DNA from: BMS3Bbin11 sp034659075
Lineage (GTDB): Bacteria; Pseudomonadota; Gammaproteobacteria; BMS3Bbin11
Length of the DNA: 17,290 nucleotides
NCBI GenBank assembly: GCA_034659075.1
Contig: JAYEGM010000056.1
Span: forward strand, 1 to 17,290
Reading direction: 5' to 3'
Below, piece by piece: positions 6,092 to 12,801 of this stretch (its first letter is position 1; each line of letters starts with the position of its first letter). Below the pieces are notes generated by a model. The model searched no databases. It was not told where the DNA came from and saw nothing but the letters and a program-made list of their open reading frames with translations. A program made the translations under genes and the position numbers.

Positions 6092-6532
6092 TTACCTCTG
6101 CATTGAACTGCCGGACTTTTGCATAGCATCCCCTGCTTCATGCATTTTATCGCCGGTGTATTCAACAGCCCTGCCTGTTGCATCCTTTGTGGCATCCCAT
6201 GCCTGCTCACCGGCTTCGGCCGCATCATGTGCCATTTCCTTACTCTTATCTGCCACATCGTGGGCCATTTCCCTAGATTTATCGGCAGTTTTATTTGCGG
6301 CATCCTTTGTGGCATCCCACGCCTGCTCACTGGCTTCGCCAACATCATGAGCAACATCCTTACCTGCCTCATAAGCGGCACCTACCGCTTTTTTACTGGA
6401 CTCATAAGCTTCGCTGGCAGCCTCTTTTGCACTGTCCATCGAATCATATTCTGTATTTTTTTCATTAGCTGCCGAGACAGATGTGGCTGTGATTAAAAGA
6501 AGAAAAGATACGTGATAAAAAATTGATTTCAT
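6092..6532 (-). CDS. Secreted LEA-like amphipathic repeat protein
   Basis: This 146-residue protein has a signal peptide (1-21, ending VSAA) and then an almost uninterrupted alanine-, lysine- and acid-rich amphipathic region with roughly 11-residue periodicity, such as ADKSREMAHDV followed by ADKSKEMAHDA. This resembles group 3 LEA proteins and YtxH-type stress proteins, which are unfolded in water and form helices on drying or at membranes. A block starting EQAWDATKDA recurs 40 residues later, matching a 120-nt DNA duplication (about 6179 and 6299), so the gene grew by internal duplication. The ribosome site is weak. Export to the periplasm is inferred from the leader. The function is likely membrane or protein protection under stress, but no enzyme motif is present. 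Confidence 0.75.
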   Translation of the reverse strand: MKSIFYHVSFLLLITATSVSAANEKNTEYDSMDSAKEAASEAYESSKKAVGAAYEAGKDVAHDVGEASEQAWDATKDAANKTADKSREMAHDVADKSKEMAHDAAEAGEQAWDATKDATGRAVEYTGDKMHEAGDAMQKSGSSMQR

Positions 6533-6659
6533 GATTCTACTCTTAGTTTAAATATAGGGAGGTTTTGATTTAATCATCAAACATTATTTAAGATTGCCGC
6601 AGCTGTTCGCAATAAAGTTATTTTATAATTCTATCAGAGCTACGATAGTCGGCAAAAAA

Positions 6660-7217
6660 CTATATTGACTCCAGAACTCTCTTTCTCTGCTCCGCGTATT
6701 CCTTGGAAGTGATGATGTCACGATCGCGAAGATCTTGCAGTATGGATAGACGTTTTTCAAGCTCATTGTCAACGCTGTCAGCCTTTACCGCAGGTTTGGC
6801 ATCCATCGTCGACGGGGTGGCGGCTGGGACTGTATTTTGTTTGGCGGGCTTATCGGCTACTGGCGTCTTCTGCGTCATACCAGGCTCACATTTTAGTGTT
6901 TTCCTGATATCTTCTGACAGCGCCAGGTCATTGACCTCCATGCTAACTCCCTCGCAACCCTCTTTCTGTATTTCCAGCTTTCCTTTCACCATGTAGGATC
7001 TGCCATACCAGTGCGGAGGAAAAACATCATCCTGTTTGATATGCATAGGCGTCTTACCAATGTTCTTCCCATCAGCAAGAATATCGGCACCCTGGGGGTC
7101 AGAATCAATAGTGATACCTTTTCTACCGCTGCCACAGCCCTGTAAACACAGTAGCGAGGACGATAGTAAGCCAACAATAATAATCTGGCGCTGATGTCCG
7201 GGTATGTTGAATCTCAC
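6660..7217 (-). CDS. PEGA/SHOCT-domain lipoprotein
   Basis: This 185-residue envelope protein starts at a GTG with a strong AGGAGAAGGA ribosome region. It has a lipoprotein signal with lipobox L-Q-G-C (Cys28), so the mature protein should be lipid-anchored. Residues 35-58 (ITIDSDPQGADI, then GKNIGKTPM) match a PEGA domain, a small surface-layer-type beta fold. A Pro/Ala/Lys-rich linker (about 115-150) follows. The last 30 residues (KRLSILQDLRDRDIITSKEY onward) form a SHOCT motif, a short helical oligomerisation module. PEGA and SHOCT in one lipoprotein suggest an envelope scaffold, but no specific role can be assigned. A perfect -10 and a hairpin lie just upstream. Confidence 0.8.
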   Translation of the reverse strand: MRFNIPGHQRQIIIVGLLSSSLLCLQGCGSGRKGITIDSDPQGADILADGKNIGKTPMHIKQDDVFPPHWYGRSYMVKGKLEIQKEGCEGVSMEVNDLALSEDIRKTLKCEPGMTQKTPVADKPAKQNTVPAATPSTMDAKPAVKADSVDNELEKRLSILQDLRDRDIITSKEYAEQRKRVLESI

Positions 7218-7234
7218 TTTTTCCTTCTCCTCTG

Positions 7235-7253
7235 AATGGCGATAGCCATTATA
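7235..7253 (-). promoter_or_regulatory. Candidate promoter and hairpin ahead of the lipoprotein gene
   Basis: On the minus strand a perfect TATAAT (7253-7248) overlaps a 6-bp inverted repeat, AATGGC-GATA-GCCATT (7235-7250), 17 nt upstream of the GTG start. No good -35 is seen; TTTGCA lies 15 nt upstream. The hairpin could be an operator or an early-leader structure. It is too short and lacks a T-run, so it does not look like the moaB terminator. Confidence 0.4.
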
Positions 7254-7280
7254 ACCTGGAATAGCCGGTGCAAATGTACA

Positions 7281-7802
7281 CTATTTTTCCAGTAAGCGCG
7301 GCATTATCTCCGCCAGGTTACAGGGACGGGTACGATAATCCAGTTGCACTGATATCAGATGCTTCCAGCCATCTTTACAGGCTCCCGTCGACCCTGGCAG
7401 ACAGAAAATAAAGGTACCGTTCGCGGTACCCGCCACCGCACGGGACTGCATAGTCGATGCACCTATAAGATCATAGGAAATGACGCGAAACATCTCACCG
7501 AAGCCCTCAATCACCTTATCCAGCAGCGGTGTAACTGCCTCAGGCGTACCGTCACGCCCTGTCAAACCCGTACCACCTGTCGAGATTATAACCTGAATAT
7601 CCTCATCAGCTATCCAGCGCGAAACATCCGCCCGTATGCGGTACATATCGTCAGGTACAATCACCTTATCGGCCAGCTTATGACCAGCTTCTTTCAGCAT
7701 TTTAACCAGTGTGGCACCCGATTTATCGGTTTCTTCATTGCGACTGTCTGAAACCGTCATAATGGCGATGTTCAGCGGAATAAATTGTCTTTCTTTAGTC
7801 AT
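7281..7802 (-). CDS. moaB: Molybdenum cofactor biosynthesis protein MoaB
   Basis: This 173-residue protein is of the MoaB/Mog family, whose members bind molybdopterin and help adenylate it before molybdate insertion. Conserved elements in order are IPLNIAIMTVSDSR, the glycine-rich ISTGGTGLTGRDGTPEA, GFGEMFRVISYDLIGASTMQ and SRAVAGTANGTFIFCLPGST, the last two forming the pterin-binding floor. The C-terminal LDYRTRPCN is typical of MoaB rather than of MogA. I choose the ATG ending at 7802 because AGGGAA lies eight bases upstream and the N-terminus then matches E. coli MoaB. The open frame extends to a GTG at 7826. It is a separate transcription unit from moaD. A stretch without genes (7803-8022) precedes it. 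Confidence 0.95.
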   Translation of the reverse strand: MTKERQFIPLNIAIMTVSDSRNEETDKSGATLVKMLKEAGHKLADKVIVPDDMYRIRADVSRWIADEDIQVIISTGGTGLTGRDGTPEAVTPLLDKVIEGFGEMFRVISYDLIGASTMQSRAVAGTANGTFIFCLPGSTGACKDGWKHLISVQLDYRTRPCNLAEIMPRLLEK

Positions 7803-8022
7803 GGCGTAGCTTCCCTGGATTGTCACAGTGGTTTGTGTATGTAAATGCTGAGGATTGCAGAATAATTGGCATCAAGCCATGCCGCAAATCAAATCTCTTT
7901 CTACCAGTCGTTTCTATTTTCATATAGACAATCGTGCAAAACGATGACCTTAGCTGCATACCAGAAAAGAATAATATCACTCCCGGCAACAACATCAGCC
8001 CCACCGTCAGCCAATAGCGTTT

Positions 8023-8514
8023 CTAGTACGCTTTAGCCTTCGAATCATAAAACGCGTTTTCCTGGTTAAACAATCGCCTTACTTTTTCAACATTCTTCCT
8101 GTTAACGCCCAGATCGGATTTACCCACCCTGGAACCAGACCTGACATGGATCTTTTTTTCATCAGAGACCAGCCTGAACTCCATATCATCTACAAAATGA
8201 AAAATCCGGGTGGTATAACCTGCCTGCAAATAAGTTTCATCTGCATGGGTGATTATCCCTCCTGATTCTTCAATCGCATGCTGGAGCTTTTGCCACGCCT
8301 GGTCTGCACTAGACTCAAAGGTGAATGCAGCGATTGATTTTGATTCATCATTGGCCTCACTGGACACACAGTTTGGCGTTGCGGGACAGGGCCTTAAAGC
8401 GCCATTAACCAGCGACATATCCGGCGCCTTTGAGGTAAGCGACAGATGCACCAGGCGCACCAAAACCAGCACCGTAAAAAGAAGAACTATGGAGACAACA
8501 ATTTTTAACAACAA
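8023..8514 (-). CDS. Membrane-anchored DUF1499 protein
   Basis: This 163-residue protein has one N-terminal membrane anchor (residues 3-27) and a DUF1499 domain. The domain signature is LRPCPATPNCVSSEA (41-55), then AW-x-x-L at about 74-78, and IFHFVDDMEFRLV with VRSGSRVGKSDLGVNR-K at about 105-142. The family is widespread in proteobacteria with no established function. No ATG fits. Translation must begin at TTG (8514, or the next TTG at 8511), immediately after the TGA stop of the cyclic-nucleotide-domain gene. This rare start without a clear ribosome site suggests translational coupling and low output. The pair is probably co-transcribed, so the domain may act in the same signalling or envelope process. 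Confidence 0.82.
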   Translation of the reverse strand: MLLKIVVSIVLLFTVLVLVRLVHLSLTSKAPDMSLVNGALRPCPATPNCVSSEANDESKSIAAFTFESSADQAWQKLQHAIEESGGIITHADETYLQAGYTTRIFHFVDDMEFRLVSDEKKIHVRSGSRVGKSDLGVNRKNVEKVRRLFNQENAFYDSKAKAY

Positions 8515-9015
8515 TCAGTAACGACCGTGCTGTTTATAGATATAGTTGTTCATTTCGACATGGGATTTGTTCATGTCACACAATATACTATGAACTGTAC
8601 GCATGATAGCGCGCATCACTTTGTACAACAGGCCGGGATCCTGTTCAATAAATGTTTCGAAATCTTCACGCGACAAACAAATAGCAGTGCAGTCACCCAC
8701 AGCTCGCAGGCTGGCACTGTGCGGGCGCCCTTCCAGGAAACCAAGCTCACCAGCCATTTCACCTTCACGCAACAGGTGCAGTGTAACGAGATCACCACCG
8801 GTTGAGTTAATCAGCACCTCCAGATGGCCACTGATGATCACATACAGGCAGTCATCTTCCTCGCCTTCATTTATCAGAAACTGCCTGTCTTTTAGCCCCA
8901 CCACAGTCACTTTCTCAGAAAGTGCCTGACATTGGCTGTCAGACAGTTCCCTGCCCAGGGGTGAACTGCAGATCATATCTGCGTTGGCAAGCTGGCTATC
9001 TTTGTTATTTGTCAT
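8515..9015 (-). CDS. Stand-alone cyclic-nucleotide-binding (CAP_ED) domain protein
   Basis: This 166-residue protein consists of a single cNMP-binding beta-barrel (about 30-125), as in CRP/FNR regulators, followed by a helix (TFIEQDPGLLYKVMRAIMRT) and a short tail. There is no DNA-binding helix-turn-helix, so it is not itself a transcription factor. The phosphate-binding cassette is recognisable as GELGFLEGRPHSASLRA (89-105). The arginine that holds the cyclic phosphate in CRP (R82 in the ERSA motif) is replaced by His99 here, so cAMP binding is doubtful. The ATG at 9015 has a GAGGAG ribosome site eight bases upstream. The DUF1499 gene follows directly. The protein may be a regulatory subunit or a ligand-independent relative. 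Confidence 0.85.
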   Translation of the reverse strand: MTNNKDSQLANADMICSSPLGRELSDSQCQALSEKVTVVGLKDRQFLINEGEEDDCLYVIISGHLEVLINSTGGDLVTLHLLREGEMAGELGFLEGRPHSASLRAVGDCTAICLSREDFETFIEQDPGLLYKVMRAIMRTVHSILCDMNKSHVEMNNYIYKQHGRY

Positions 9016-9089
9016 TCGATCGGTCTCCTCATAGATGGCTCCTGAATGGATCCATAATAGTATCTTAATGTTCCTGTCCTGAGATTTTC

Positions 9090-9123
9090 ATTATATCATC
9101 TAGCGCTCTTTGATCCAGATCAT
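9090..9123 (-). promoter_or_regulatory. FNR/ANR-like box over the promoter of the cNMP-domain gene
   Basis: TTGAT-CCAG-ATCAT (9110-9123) matches the FNR/ANR consensus TTGAT-n4-ATCAA at nine of ten defined positions. On the minus strand a perfect TATAAT lies at 9095-9090, so the box covers the expected -35 position (centre about 24 nt from the centre of the -10). That is closer than the normal activator position and would suit repression. A plus-strand TATAAT (9131-9136) sits on the other side, so the box could also affect gloB. Confidence 0.45.
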
Positions 9124-9201
9124 CATAATCTATAATAAACATCTCTGGTAATTTTTAAGAAATACCTTGTTTAACATGATAACGCACCGGATAACAGCAG
9201 G

Positions 9202-9975
9202 ATGACATACAGGCTGAAAGCAATACCGAGCCTCACAGATAATTATATCTGGCTATTGATCAATGACACTACAGCAACGGCTATAATTATTGATCCCGGC
9301 AGTTCCCAGCCATGTGAAGATTTTCTTGATCAGGAAAATATTTGCCCTGTCGTCATCCTTGTCACCCATCATCACTGGGATCATGTCAATGGAATTGAAA
9401 AACTCGTGCAGCGCTATGGTCTTCCTGTTTATGGCCCCGCTAAAGAATTTATCCCCTGTCAGACAAACGATGTTAAAGCTGCTGATCGATTCAGAATTGA
9501 GGGTTTCGATATCAACTTCCATGTAATGGACCTGAGTGGCCACACAGCCGGTCATATCGGCTATCTGACAGAACGAGAACTATTTTGCGGTGACACGCTC
9601 TTCAGTGCCGGCTGCGGCCGGTTATTTGATGGTACTGCAGCACAACTGCACGCTGCTATACAGAGAATTGCCAGGCTCCCTCCTGACACCATCATCTACT
9701 GCGCACACGAATATACGCTGGACAACCTACGCTTTGCCCAGGCCGTCGAACCGGATAACCCGGCAATCCAGCAACGGCTCCACGAGGTAAAGAAACTGCG
9801 TGAAAATAACCTGCCATCCCTGCCCTTCACTATTGAACAGGAAATGCGTTACAACCCATTCCTGCGCACAGATAAAGAAAGCATCATGCAAGCCGTCGCA
9901 CAGCATTCAGGACAGGACATAAACAACAGCAGGGACTGCTTTAGATTTTTGCGAATGTGGAAGGATGGATTTTAA
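9202..9975 (+). CDS. gloB: Hydroxyacylglutathione hydrolase (glyoxalase II)
   Basis: This 257-residue cytosolic metallo-beta-lactamase-fold enzyme hydrolyses S-D-lactoylglutathione, the second step of methylglyoxal detoxification. The dinuclear metal site is complete: THHHWDH at 55-61, GHTAGH at 113-118, Asp131 in FCGDTLFSAGCGR, and His169 in YCAHEYTLDN. The C-terminal glutathione-binding part with YNPFLRTDKESI and the full length near 255 separate it from other family members. The ribosome site is weak (GGA about ten bases upstream). It stands alone between a divergent cNMP-domain gene and convergent panD, with a 49-nt palindromic element starting six bases after its stop. Confidence 0.96.
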   Translation: MTYRLKAIPSLTDNYIWLLINDTTATAIIIDPGSSQPCEDFLDQENICPVVILVTHHHWDHVNGIEKLVQRYGLPVYGPAKEFIPCQTNDVKAADRFRIEGFDINFHVMDLSGHTAGHIGYLTERELFCGDTLFSAGCGRLFDGTAAQLHAAIQRIARLPPDTIIYCAHEYTLDNLRFAQAVEPDNPAIQQRLHEVKKLRENNLPSLPFTIEQEMRYNPFLRTDKESIMQAVAQHSGQDINNSRDCFRFLRMWKDGF

Positions 9976-9981
9976 AAGAAT

Positions 9982-10030
9982 GTTTTACGTATTAGGTTTT
10001 ACGTAACCCCTAACACGTAATACCTAAAAC
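9982..10030. repeat. Seven-heptamer palindromic element between gloB and panD
   Basis: This 49-nt element divides exactly into seven 7-nt units of the form GTWTTAC or its reverse complement GTAAWAC, with minor changes. Units 1-3 mirror units 5-7 and unit 4 (GTAACCC, 10003-10009) is the centre. Pairing scores are 6/7 for units 1 and 7, 6/7 for 2 and 6, and 5/7 for 3 and 5. It starts six bases after the gloB stop and ends six bases before the panD stop, filling the gap between two converging genes. It can fold as a long hairpin in RNA from either strand and may serve as a two-way terminator or mRNA-end stabiliser. Confidence 0.9.
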
Positions 10031-10036
10031 GGGGTG

Positions 10037-10417
10037 TTAAGCCGCCTGCACAGGGATCTGGTTGCCAATGCGAGTGATAGCATTCGCTTCATCCAGATAG
10101 ACCAATACCGGCTTGAACACTTTCATCTCAGCTTCATCAAGCGCTGCATAGGAACATATAATCAGCTTATCGCCCGGGTTTGCCTTGTGTGCCGCGGCGC
10201 CATTGACAGAGATGATACCGCTACCGGACTCTGCCTGAATGGCGTAAGTGGTAAAACGCTCACCATTGGTCACATTGTAGATCTGAATCTGTTCGTATTC
10301 GTGTATGCCGGAGGCTTTCAGCAATGCACAGTCTATCGCACAGGAGCCTTCATACTCCAGTTCAGAGTGCGTAACACGCGCACCGTGTAATTTTGCTTTT
10401 AATAAAGTGGTCAACAT
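10037..10417 (-). CDS. panD: Aspartate 1-decarboxylase precursor PanD
   Basis: This 126-residue proenzyme cuts itself between Gly24 and Ser25 (YEGSCAID, 22-29) and turns Ser25 into the pyruvoyl group that decarboxylates L-aspartate to beta-alanine for pantothenate and CoA. Lys9, Arg54 and Tyr58, used by the E. coli enzyme, are all in place (LLKAK, NGERFTTYAI). The length and the C-terminal IPVQAA also match. There is no obvious ribosome site upstream of the ATG at 10417. No panB or panC is next to it, so the pathway genes are dispersed. A 146-nt gap separates it from the divergent sucC. The E. coli-type enzyme needs PanZ or a similar maturation factor, and none is seen here. Confidence 0.96.
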   Translation of the reverse strand: MLTTLLKAKLHGARVTHSELEYEGSCAIDCALLKASGIHEYEQIQIYNVTNGERFTTYAIQAESGSGIISVNGAAAHKANPGDKLIICSYAALDEAEMKVFKPVLVYLDEANAITRIGNQIPVQAA

Positions 10418-10563
10418 GGGCTATCATTAGGGCCAGGGTTAACAATAGGACAATTATGAAGCATCACCGTTCACGGTTCAAACTTTCCCTGATAAAAAAG
10501 AGCCACTAAACTCCCTGAATAAAGATTAAAAATACCTCATATCACTCTGATATTAATAAATAA

Positions 10564-11733
10564 ATGAATATACACGAATACCAGGCCAAGGCATTGCTCG
10601 CCGAATATAATATTGCCACTCCTGCAGGATCAGCCTGCATGAACCCGGATGATTGCATCGCTGCAGCTGAAAAGCTCGGGGGTAGCCTATGGGTGGTAAA
10701 AGCCCAGATACATGCTGGCGGACGTGGCAAGGCCGGCGGAGTCAAAGTTGCCAGTTCCATTGAAGAAGTAAGCCAGTATGCTCGCAGCATCCATGGAATG
10801 AACCTGATCAGCAAACAGACAGGACTCCAGGGGCGCATCGTTAAGCGGCTGCTGATTGAAGAAGGTATTGATATAGACCGTGAGCTATATACAGGCATGC
10901 TGGTTGACCGAAGTCGCCAGCAGATAGCCCTGCTGGCCAGCACAGAAGGAGGCACAGAAATCGAGGAAGTGGCAGCAGCCACACCGGAAAAGATCCTTAC
11001 CGCCTATGCAGACAGTGAATCCGGGTTTGATCAGGCAGAGCTTGCCGCCATTGCAGACAAGCTTGGCTTAACCGGTCAGTCAAAATCCCAGGCCATAGTA
11101 CTGTTCAATACTCTGCTGACACTGTTTATTGAAAAAGATGCCTCGCTGGTAGAAATTAACCCCCTGGTGATCACAGGATCAGGCGACATTATGGCCCTCG
11201 ATGCAAAAATGAATTTTGATGATAATGCCCTCTACCGGCACCCTGAGATCAGTGATCTGAATGACCCGGATGAACAGGATGCAGATGAAATTGAAGCCGC
11301 CGAACACGATCTCAGCTATATCCCGCTGGATGGCAATATTGGCTGCATGGTCAACGGTGCGGGACTGGCGATGGCCACCATGGATATCATCAAGCTCTAT
11401 GGCAGTGAGCCGGCGAACTTTTTAGACGTTGGCGGTGGAGCAACAGTAGAAAAAGTCACCCACGCCTTTCATCTGATGCTAAAAAACCCTCATATCAAAG
11501 CCATACTGGTGAATATATTCGGCGGCATCATGCGTTGCGATATCATCGCTGAAGGCCTGATTACCGCTGTAAAAGACACTCATCTGAGCATTCCTCTGGT
11601 CGTTCGCCTCGAAGGTACCAATGCCGGGCAGGGAAAGAAATTACTGGCCGAATCCGGATTAAGCATTATTGCAGCAGATAATATGGCTGATGCGGCAAAA
11701 AAAGTCGTTGCAGCAGCAGGAGGAACAAACTGA
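10564..11733 (+). CDS. sucC: Succinyl-CoA synthetase beta subunit (ADP-forming)
   Basis: This 389-residue subunit forms, with SucD, the TCA-cycle enzyme that interconverts succinyl-CoA and succinate with NDP phosphorylation. The ATP-grasp domain starts MNIHEYQAKALLAEYNI and contains VVKAQIHAGGRGKAGGVK (about 45-62), the nucleotide-binding part. Metal-contacting residues are expected in LVEINPLVIT and ALDAKMNFDDNALYRHPE. The CoA-ligase end has FLDVGGGATVEKV and VNIFGGIMRCDIIAEG. The length is the usual ~388. The ATG lacks a ribosome site, and a -10-like TATTAA ends seven bases before it, so the message may be leaderless or nearly so. The stop overlaps the sucD start (TGATG). sucAB are not in the window. 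Confidence 0.97.
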   Translation: MNIHEYQAKALLAEYNIATPAGSACMNPDDCIAAAEKLGGSLWVVKAQIHAGGRGKAGGVKVASSIEEVSQYARSIHGMNLISKQTGLQGRIVKRLLIEEGIDIDRELYTGMLVDRSRQQIALLASTEGGTEIEEVAAATPEKILTAYADSESGFDQAELAAIADKLGLTGQSKSQAIVLFNTLLTLFIEKDASLVEINPLVITGSGDIMALDAKMNFDDNALYRHPEISDLNDPDEQDADEIEAAEHDLSYIPLDGNIGCMVNGAGLAMATMDIIKLYGSEPANFLDVGGGATVEKVTHAFHLMLKNPHIKAILVNIFGGIMRCDIIAEGLITAVKDTHLSIPLVVRLEGTNAGQGKKLLAESGLSIIAADNMADAAKKVVAAAGGTN

Positions 11734-12611
11734 TGTCGATCCTCATCGATAAAAATACCCGTGTCCTGACACAGGGGATTACCGGCAGGACCGGACAGTT
11801 CCACACCCACCATAGTGCGGCCTATGCTAATGGCAAACAGGCCTACGTCGCTGGCGTCACACCAGGCAAAGGCGGCCAGAAATTCGAAGGTATACCTGTC
11901 TTTAACTCTGTTATAGAAGCAAAACAGGAAACCGGTGCGAATGTCTCAGTTATCTACGTACCACCGCCCTTTGCTGCAGCGGCCATTGATGAGGCGGTAG
12001 ATGCAGGCATTGAACTCGTGATTTGCATCACTGAGGGTATTCCCGTTCTGGACATGGTTCGCACACGATATAGGATGAGGACTTCCTCTACCCTGCTGAT
12101 CGGCCCGAACTGTCCGGGTGTCATCACACCCGATGAAATTAAGATCGGTATTATGCCGGGTCACATCCACAAAAAAGGTAGTATTGGAGTAGTTTCCCGT
12201 TCCGGCACGCTGACCTATGAAGCCGTTGATCAACTGACAAAATTAGGACTGGGACAATCGAGCTGTATTGGTATCGGCGGTGACCCGGTAAATGGTATGA
12301 AACATCTGGATGTCATGAAACATTTCAATGATGACCCGGAAACCGAGGCCGTAGTGATGGTCGGTGAAATCGGTGGTAGTGATGAAGAAGAATGTGCGCT
12401 ATGGATAAAAGAAAACATGAGCAAGCCAGTAGTCGGCTTTATTGCCGGCATCACCGCCCCGGCAGGTAAGCGCATGGGCCATGCCGGCGCCATCATCTCC
12501 GGCGGTAAGGGGACCGCTGCTGAGAAGATCCAGGTAATGGAGGAATGCGGGATTACAGTAACAAAGAACCCGGCTGAAATGGGCAGCACGCTGAAGAAAC
12601 TTCTGTCTTAA
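11733..12611 (+). CDS. sucD: Succinyl-CoA synthetase alpha subunit
   Basis: This 292-residue subunit binds CoA and carries the phospho-histidine of succinyl-CoA synthetase. The N-terminal CoA-binding fold contains QGITGRTGQFHT (14-25) and YVAGVTPGKGG (38-48). PNCPGVITP and the SRSGTLTYEAV motif lie in the middle. The catalytic histidine is His250 in AGKRMGHAGAIISGG, corresponding to His246 of E. coli SucD. It begins on the last base of the sucC stop codon, ensuring paired synthesis. It ends seven bases before a 49-nt palindromic heptamer element. Its DNA composition matches sucC, and the gene is intact. Confidence 0.97.
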   Translation: MSILIDKNTRVLTQGITGRTGQFHTHHSAAYANGKQAYVAGVTPGKGGQKFEGIPVFNSVIEAKQETGANVSVIYVPPPFAAAAIDEAVDAGIELVICITEGIPVLDMVRTRYRMRTSSTLLIGPNCPGVITPDEIKIGIMPGHIHKKGSIGVVSRSGTLTYEAVDQLTKLGLGQSSCIGIGGDPVNGMKHLDVMKHFNDDPETEAVVMVGEIGGSDEEECALWIKENMSKPVVGFIAGITAPAGKRMGHAGAIISGGKGTAAEKIQVMEECGITVTKNPAEMGSTLKKLLS

Positions 12612-12618
12612 CAGATTT

Positions 12619-12667
12619 GTATTACGTATTACGGTTTACGTAAAGCCTAAATCGTAATACGTAAAAC
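12619..12667. repeat. Seven-heptamer palindromic element between sucD and a microprotein gene
   Basis: This second 49-nt element has the same plan as the one at 9982: seven 7-nt units, with units 1-3 mirrored by units 5-7 around a central unit GTAAAGC (12640-12646). Pairing scores are 6/7 for units 1 and 7, 7/7 for 2 and 6, and 5/7 for 3 and 5. It starts seven bases after the sucD stop and ends six bases before the stop of the converging 38-codon ORF. Sequence identity with the first element is partial, but architecture, length and placement are the same. Confidence 0.9.
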
Positions 12668-12673
12668 AATCTT

Positions 12674-12790
12674 TTAATGCCCCGTCACAAAATTAACTGT
12701 CAACCACCACTTAAGCGCAAACAATAAACCAGAGCCGGAAATCACCAGCAACACTATCCACAGAATTTTATAATTACTCTTTTTTTCCAT
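12674..12790 (-). CDS. 38-residue single-span membrane microprotein
   Basis: A short minus-strand ORF begins with ATG at 12790, 11 nt after the stop of the CDF transporter. Its product starts with a charged MEKKSNYK and then has one hydrophobic span with aromatic residues at its end (ILWIVLLVISG through ALKWWL, about 9-30), finishing NFVTGH. It is too short for standard gene finders. Two contextual points support it: it follows the transporter gene in the same direction, and the 49-nt palindromic element ends six bases from its stop, the same spacing seen at panD. No ribosome site is clear, so it may depend on coupling. It could be a small partner of the transporter, but I do not recognise a family. 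Confidence 0.6.
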   Translation of the reverse strand: MEKKSNYKILWIVLLVISGSGLLFALKWWLTVNFVTGH

Positions 12791-12801
12791 AACAAACACT
12801 G

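Noticed and set aside
6119..6496. 125-codon plus-strand ORF rich in Cys and Gly
   Set aside because: It is the antisense shadow of the repetitive LEA-like gene; its pattern mirrors the repeats of the true frame.
7795..8004. 69-codon minus-strand ORF upstream of moaB
   Set aside because: It overlaps the moaB start, lacks a ribosome site and shows no family resemblance.
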